From the NCBI RefSeq assembly GCF_024679095.1, contig NC_066549.1:4365714-4429713 (forward strand): DNA of 64,000 bases. The letters are read 5' to 3'. Shown piece after piece: positions 57,487 to 64,000 of the stretch (position 1 is its first letter; every line of letters starts with the position of its first letter). The translations under genes were made by a program, and so were the position numbers. The notes beneath the pieces were generated by a model. That model saw nothing but the letters and a program-made list of their open reading frames with translations, ran no database searches and was not told the DNA's origin. This DNA comes from Eriocheir sinensis (Eukaryota; Arthropoda; Malacostraca; Decapoda; Varunidae).

Positions 57487-57669
57487 GCCGAGCAATATCT
57501 GAAAGAGGCGTCAAAAATAAAATTTAATAAAACTTTGGGCAGATACCAAGGACGAGCCTCGAGGGATTGGGCCTCAATAGGCCACTTTGTGGAGCCTATG
57601 AAGACGGGGTCGGGACACATTTCCCACACCCAGTACGTTGCACACATCCTACACGGCACATGCATAACG
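57487..57669 (+). CDS. candidate coding exon, product unknown
   Basis: A long pyrimidine tract with CTCTCACGATTCAG at 57473-57486 makes a textbook 3' splice site. The frame after it runs 60 codons to TAG: AEQYLKEASKIKFNKTLGRY, QGRASRDWASIGHFVEPMKT and onward. I do not recognise it. The tract may simply be retroposon debris, so this is weak. Confidence 0.22.
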
Positions 57670-59089
<1,420 letters not shown>

Positions 59090-60260
59090 TCTACTATTGC
59101 TGGTTTTTCCTTTTTATTAACTACCGGAAATAGCCCGCACGTTTAGTCTTATATGCGGCGAAGGCAACAACACGGTATTCAGTTCTGGACCCAAATGTTA
59201 TATACAATTTTTGGCCTCTGTCTTATATACAGGAGCACCATTTATCTATTTCTCCACAAACTATCACTTGACCTTTCCCTTTTAACAACCATAAATAGCC
59301 CGCACGTTTAGTCTTATATACCGTGGACAGACAACATATTCAGTTCTGGACCCAAATGTTATATGCAATTTTTGGCCTCTATCTCATATAAAAGGGCATC
59401 ATGTATCGATTTCTCCACAAACTATCACTTGACTTTTCTCTTTTAACCACCAGAAATAGGCAGAACGCTTAGTCTTATTTATATACGGTGGAGAGACGAC
59501 AGCATGATTTTCAGTTCTGGACCCAAATGATATATACAACTTTTGGCCTCTATCGTATTTATTTCTCTTCAAACTATCACTTGTCTTTTCACTACCAGAT
59601 ATAGCCTGCACGTTTAGTCTTAATTAGCCACTAAGCATCGATACCAGCATCCTAATTACACGATACTGAATTCATGTATCTATTTTTCCGCGAACAATCA
59701 CTTGCCTTTTCTCTTTCCCTACCAGAAATAGCCCGCACCTTTAGTCTCAATTCGCCTCGTCTTCGGCACTAAGCATCAATAAAAGCATCCTAATTACACG
59801 ATACTGAATTTATGTATCTATTTTTCCACTACCCTTTTCACTTTCCCTACCAGAAATAGCCCGCAGTTTTACTCTATATGTGGCAGAGAAACGGCTGCAA
59901 TATGATATTAATTCGCCTCGTCTTCGGCACTAAGCATCGATAACAGCATCCTAATTACACGATATTAAATTCATGTATCTATTCTTCCACGAGCTATCAA
60001 TTGATTTTCACTTTCCCTACCAGAAATAGCCCGCACGTTTAGTCTCAATTCGCCTCGTCTTCGGCACAAAGCATCAATAACAGCATCCTAATTACACGAT
60101 ATTGAATTCATTTATCTATTTTTCCACTACCCTTTTCACTTTCCCTACCAGAAATAGTTTACTCTATATGTGGCAGAGAAACGGCTGCGATATGATATTA
60201 ATCCGCCTCGTCTTTGCCGCTGCACATCGGTAACAGAATCCTGATTACATGATATTAAAT
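59090..60260. repeat. degenerate satellite, eight monomers
   Basis: The marker ATAGCCCGCACGTTTAGTCT or a variant occurs at 59132, 59297, 59458, 59602, 59730, 59858, 60028 and 60157. Spacing is 165, 161, 144, 128, 128, 170 and 129 bp. Early monomers share TTCAGTTCTGGACCCAAATG and TTTTTGGCCTCT; later ones share TCGTCTTCGGCACTAAGCAT and CATCCTAATTACACGATA. Confidence 0.92.
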
Positions 60261-60766
60261 TCTCTCTGCCTGGCCGGTCCTCGCCACGCGCTCTGATTAT
60301 ATCCCCAAGTAAGCGCTGTTTAGGGTCCACGGTCCCCCCGCACACCTGGCGACGCAAATTAAGGACAGGTTCTAATTCTCGCCACTCTAGCGTACCCAGA
60401 TTACCTCTTTGTCTAGCTGTCAGTCTTCTTGTATTTATGTATGTATGTGTCGTACCCGGATTATCATGTGTTTGTCTGTCTGTCTGTCTGTCTGTCTGCC
60501 GACCAACTTATTTCTCTATTATTTTATTCACATATGTGTATCTAAAAAATACTGCATCAATAAGTCAGTCAATCAGTCAGTCATTAAGAAAATAAACGTG
60601 CTGGGAGTGTCAATTTGTACTTTTTGTTGTGTTTGTTCCTAAAAAGATGAATGTTGTATCGCGCGCAATTTTTCAGCGTCCTCCATCTTTTATCGATCAA
60701 TTTATCTATCCACTAACCTACATATCGACGTAACTATTCTTCAGTCTTTCGAAATATCTACCTATG
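60261..60766. other. non-coding with (TCTG)n at 60473-60498
   Basis: No gene seen. Confidence 0.5.
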
Positions 60767-60932
60767 CTTATCTAACAACCAATCTCAATATATCAGTTAA
60801 TTAACGAATCATTTAAAAAGTCTGCAAATCTTATTATATCTTAATTCATCCATCTGTCTATCTATCTACCACTCTATCTCTCAGGCTATCTATCTATCTA
60901 TATTTACCGCGAATGAAGGCCTTTTCCTCCAC
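60767..60932 (+). repeat. retroposon 5'-extension, isolated copy, plus (CTAT)n
   Basis: CTATGCTTATCTAACAACCA, CAATATATCAGTTAATTAAC and GAATCATTTA match the 57306 and 60933 units; CTAT repeats follow. Confidence 0.7.
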
Positions 60933-61095
60933 TATGCTTATCTAACAACATATATCAATGTATCAATCAATCAGGGAATCCTTAGCCAACCGAAACCATC
61001 CTCTTTTTTTCTTCTTTGGAGCAGCGTTTAGCAGGCTTTTTTTTTTTTTTTTTTTTTTTTTGTCCTTGAACTGCCTGCCTTGCTGCAAAAAAAAT
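60933..61095 (+). mobile_element. poly-A retroposon, copy 16, with 5' extension
   Basis: CTATGCTTATCTAACAACAT and TAGCCAACCGAAACC lead into TTTGGAGCAGCGTTTAGCAG, a long T run, GTCCTTGAACTGCCTGCCTT and an A run. It shows that at least one subtype of the family is about 160 bp or longer. Confidence 0.8.
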
Positions 61096-61545
61096 ATCTT
61101 ACTATATCTTAAATCCTCCTTCTTTCCATCTACTTTTCTACCTCTCAACTATTCTCTTCGTCAAACTATTATTACAACCTCGTACTCTATCTATTTATTC
61201 CAATCTATCTATCTACTCTAACGTTAATAAAAAATAAGGATGCAAGAGGAAGAGAAAGAAGGCAATCTCTCTATCTATCTCTCTATCTATCTCTCTATTT
61301 ACCTTCCTCTACTCAGTCCGGGAACGAACGCCTTTTCCCGCACTGTCTTCGTTAATTAATCAGGTGGAGTGTTTGTTGGCCCTCCAGGTGTTGAACTCTG
61401 CTGCCCCGCCTGTCAGCGCCAAATGTCTGTTCCTGCGGCGCCTCGTCCCCGGCTCCCGAAGGCTCACCTGCGTCTGAGCTGGCCGGCCTTTCAACTGCGT
61501 GTTCTCGACTTCCTGGCGAGACTTGCTGGAGGACATTATTTTCTC
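61096..61545. other. non-coding stretch
   Basis: (CTATCTCT)n at 61265-61300; GC-rich from 61370. Nothing recognised. Confidence 0.45.
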
Positions 61546-61619
61546 TGTGTGGGGGGGTGCAGGATGGGGGGGGAGGGGAAGGGGGAGGAGAAGGGGGAGT
61601 GTGTGTGAGGTGTGTGCGA

Positions 61620-61651
<32 letters not shown>
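61546..61651. repeat. G-rich tract and (GT)n
   Basis: GGGGGGG-type runs at 61550-61600, then GT to 61651. Confidence 0.92.
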
Positions 61652-61735
61652 CTACGGGCGCGTGTGAGTGACGAATGATGTATCTAAATTCCTGTCCGAA
61701 CTTATTGGCTTGGGTCACGCACGAAACACGCTAGC

Positions 61736-61775
61736 TCTCCTCCTCCTCCTCCTCCTCCTCCTCCTCCTCCTCCTT
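61736..61775. repeat. (TCC)n microsatellite
   Basis: About 13 units. Confidence 0.95.
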
Positions 61776-62199
61776 TCATCCCTTCCTTTCGTGTATTCTA
61801 CCTTTATAAACCTTCCTATTATTCTTTACTCCTCACATTCATATATTATTCATTTATTTCGCAGTGTCGTTTTATTATCGTTACTTTTCATCTGCCTTCA
61901 CTGACGCGTCCTCGGGAGAGCCCTAACAAGAAGTCTTTTTGATCGAAAGGTCATTAACAGTAATCTGGGGAGACACGTTTCTTCCCTCCGCTAAGACACG
62001 CACCCAACACTTTTATCTGTGATCCGGCGCCGCCCTCAGCACGCAGGGGAGGATAACTTTTGTTGTTGACAGTCGCGGCGATGAGTAACAGACCGAATGA
62101 TGAGCCGGATGAAAGTCGAGCGTCTCTTATTTTATCGATCATTCCTCTCAGTTTTCTTTGGCCTAAAATTGGTCCTACATCCATTTCCTTTGTCAGCTC
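61776..62199. other. non-coding stretch
   Basis: Nothing recognised. Confidence 0.45.
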
Positions 62200-62363
62200 C
62201 ACGCAGTATTTACCGGTTTCTGATGCCTAACTATTGCCAAGAAACATCAGAAATTAACTATTTTAACGATAATTATAACTGAATCTCCTTCTTGGGGTCC
62301 ACGAGACAGTTTTTAGGTCGGAAGTCGGTAAATATAAGAGGATGAGTAAGACAATCTGGCAAC
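62200..62363. mobile_element. GTTGCCAGAT MITE, copy 7 (left tip missing)
   Basis: TTTACCGGTTTCTGATGCCT, AACTATTGCCAAGAAACATC, right arm ACAATCTGGCAAC. Closest to copy 2. Confidence 0.85.
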
Positions 62364-62364
62364 G

Positions 62365-62619
62365 TTGGTCCTGATGCCCCCTCCGTGCGCCAGTCTCGTC
62401 TACAGAGTGAGTAATGGAAAGGCCACGAGAAGGAAATACACATGCCACGCCATCAATGACATGTTTCTCAGGATTTATCTTGAGAAATATCACGAGAGGG
62501 ATTACAAATGCCATTCCATAAGTGACATTTTCTTGAGGATGTATTTTTTAGGAACATTTTATATAGGTCAATCAAATTGTTTGTATATTCTGTGTGTGCT
62601 GCTGAGGCCTTCGTTGTGA
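62365..62619 (+). CDS. candidate coding fragment with a 22-residue internal repeat
   Basis: The frame contains YTCHAINDMFLRIYLEKYHE and then YKCHSISDIFLRMYF. The two DNA copies are 66 bp apart and differ mainly at third or conservative positions: CAC/CAT, ATC/ATA, TTT/TTC and CTC/TTG are silent. That pattern suggests past selection on protein. I do not recognise the product, and there is no clear start or splice site. Confidence 0.3.
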   Translation: MVLMPPPCASLVYRVSNGKATRRKYTCHAINDMFLRIYLEKYHERDYKCHSISDIFLRMYFLGTFYIGQSNCLYILCVLLRPSL

Positions 62620-62627
62620 CTGCTAAT

Positions 62628-62765
62628 GCTCACAAGAGAAGATGGCGCCACTATAAACACTCGCCTACGCCATGACGGGCTGGGGCCGACGACCATCTAG
62701 GCCCCTCAAGAAAAGCCTACCGGCGCTATAGGCGTACACGTAAAAAAGAAAAAAGAAGAAAAAAA
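62628..62765 (+). mobile_element. tRNA-derived SINE, 3' fragment
   Basis: AAGATGGCGCCACTATAAAC, CATGACGGGCTGGGGCCGAC, AAAGCCTACCGGCGCTATAG and an A-rich tail. Confidence 0.88.
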
Positions 62766-64000
62766 CTACTTACTAAGAGAATTGTCTTGAGCATCGTGGA
62801 CGAGGCTCAATTTCCTGTCCCTTACCTGAGACGCGCGGCATTATGTAACCTGCCAGGTCAACTGAGTATGCAATGACGGACTTGTCGCCCTGAGTTACGA
62901 CCATTTGGAAAACTGTTGTTGTCTTGGAATTCTACAAACGCCAAGGACTGTGGCTCCACTCAGGACAATTGTGCGGGAAAGTTGGAAAGTTTCGTTTAGT
63001 CGGCGCAACATCTGTGGTCATTTGCCGGAGAGAGACTGGAGGGGAAGGATTTATAGAAGGGAACAGGTCCCAGGAGACGGAACACAGCCCCCGATTAAAC
63101 AATTGTGCGGGACAGTCAGTGGCCGAACTCAGGGGTACACGCGTCAGCTGTTGGGTTGCAGGAACGCTACCGTGCAGTGTGAGATAAGAGAGAAAAGCAT
63201 GGGTCCAAATATATCACCTGAGAGATTAACACTCATAAATAGGGAAGAATCCTTTCCACAACAACTACATTCCACTGTGCGATCCAAAAAAATCCATTTC
63301 ACGCTCAGATGAAAGGCTTCGATGAATTTTGCAATGATCGAGTCGTGTAGCGTCGATGACCTGACGTCTTTGAAAATCTATCGGAGCAGAAATTCAATTT
63401 CGACTACTGAAAATGTCAATAAGGAAAATCTGTTGGGAAAAAGATATGCAAAGGTATTGAGGCCTGACATAACAATACATCATCAAATGAGGAACGAGCA
63501 ACGGAAAATGTGTAGCTGAGTAGAATAAAAGCAGTTGGGGAAACATGTGTTGGACCGGAGAATGCAGCGATGACTGGGGAGCGATGGAGCGTGTGCGGCA
63601 GACGGCGGCGGCGTGAGTGGGAGCAGGGTTAAAAGAGGCCTGCGTGGGAGGAGGGCGGCGTGCGGCGAGGCAGAGCCGAGGACCGGCGGTGGTGAATGGT
63701 GGGACGGAGTGGCAGCTACGGAGGAGGGGGGGGAGATCGTCTATAAGTTTGCACTGATGGGTTAGCAACTGATGCAAAATGAATGAATGAATGATCGTAG
63801 GGTGCAGTGGTTCTCTGCGCCACAACAGATGTGGTTATCAGGCGCCAAACCAAATTATTATTCAGCTAAGGAAGTTATATTCTAAAAACTTTCCAATGTG
63901 TAAAAAAGAAAATAATATAGCGATATAATGCCAAAGGACTTAAGGGTGCTTTAAAAGGTAAGTGCTACAAAAGAATCATACACTTGTAAAGAGCAAGTCC
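62766..64000. other. non-coding stretch, no supported gene
   Basis: GACAATTGTGCGGGA at about 62960 and AACAATTGTGCGGGA at about 63100 form a short direct repeat. 63560-63740 is GC-rich with CGG words and a G run at 63726-63733. Frames of 135 and 143 codons lack motifs. Confidence 0.45.

Overview
The window is nuclear DNA of a complex animal. I see no bacterial-style gene packing, no operon and no complete protein-coding gene. Its most obvious property is an extreme load of simple repeats: (GT/CA)n, (TC/GA)n, (TA)n, (ATT)n, (CTA)n, (GGAA)n, poly-purine and poly-pyrimidine tracts. It also holds several short dispersed repeat families, tRNA-headed SINEs and broken non-LTR retrotransposons. This mix resembles decapod crustacean, especially crab, genomic DNA. 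That taxonomic call is inference from repeat style, not from a marker gene.

From 0 to 16 kb there are tandem duplications, a piggyBac-like non-autonomous element (1811-2393) flanked by TTAA, a tRNA-derived SINE (3429-3729), a 106-bp minisatellite, four copies of a short terminal-inverted-repeat element (MITE), and two related CT-rich dispersed units (about 2.4-3.1 kb and 12.7-14.0 kb). From 17 to 22.5 kb the plus strand is pyrimidine-rich for 2.5 kb and then, across a (TCTG)n/(CA)n block, purine-rich for 2.5 kb. From 23.5 to 31.4 kb lie a MITE whose left arm is amplified five times, three fragments of LINE reverse-transcriptase polyprotein, a GC-rich minus-strand region that looks like a decayed or fragmentary uncharacterised gene (27.76-28.88 kb), and two neighbouring SINEs.

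From 31 to 46 kb the sequence is mostly microsatellites and A-rich tandem arrays, with a degenerate LINE endonuclease domain at 38.5-39.0 kb. From 46 to 64 kb there is a foldback element with TTAA duplications (46148-46356), many copies of a short poly-A-ended retroposon, a degenerate satellite (59.09-60.26 kb), a minisatellite next to a probable LINE 3' end (55.7-55.97 kb) and more SINE and MITE fragments. A few stretches could be exons of host genes (41279-41603, 53135-53368, 57487-57669, 62365-62619); none is certain.

No genes work together here in any sense the sequence can show. The most informative structure is transposon history. One tandem duplication (1465-2546) contains both the occupied and the empty site of two different elements, which fixes their ends and target duplications directly. 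The same short retroposon then recurs about sixteen times, a MITE family with GTTGCCAGAT ends about seven times, and a third family five times. Coordinates of repeat edges are good to a few bases where stated and otherwise approximate.
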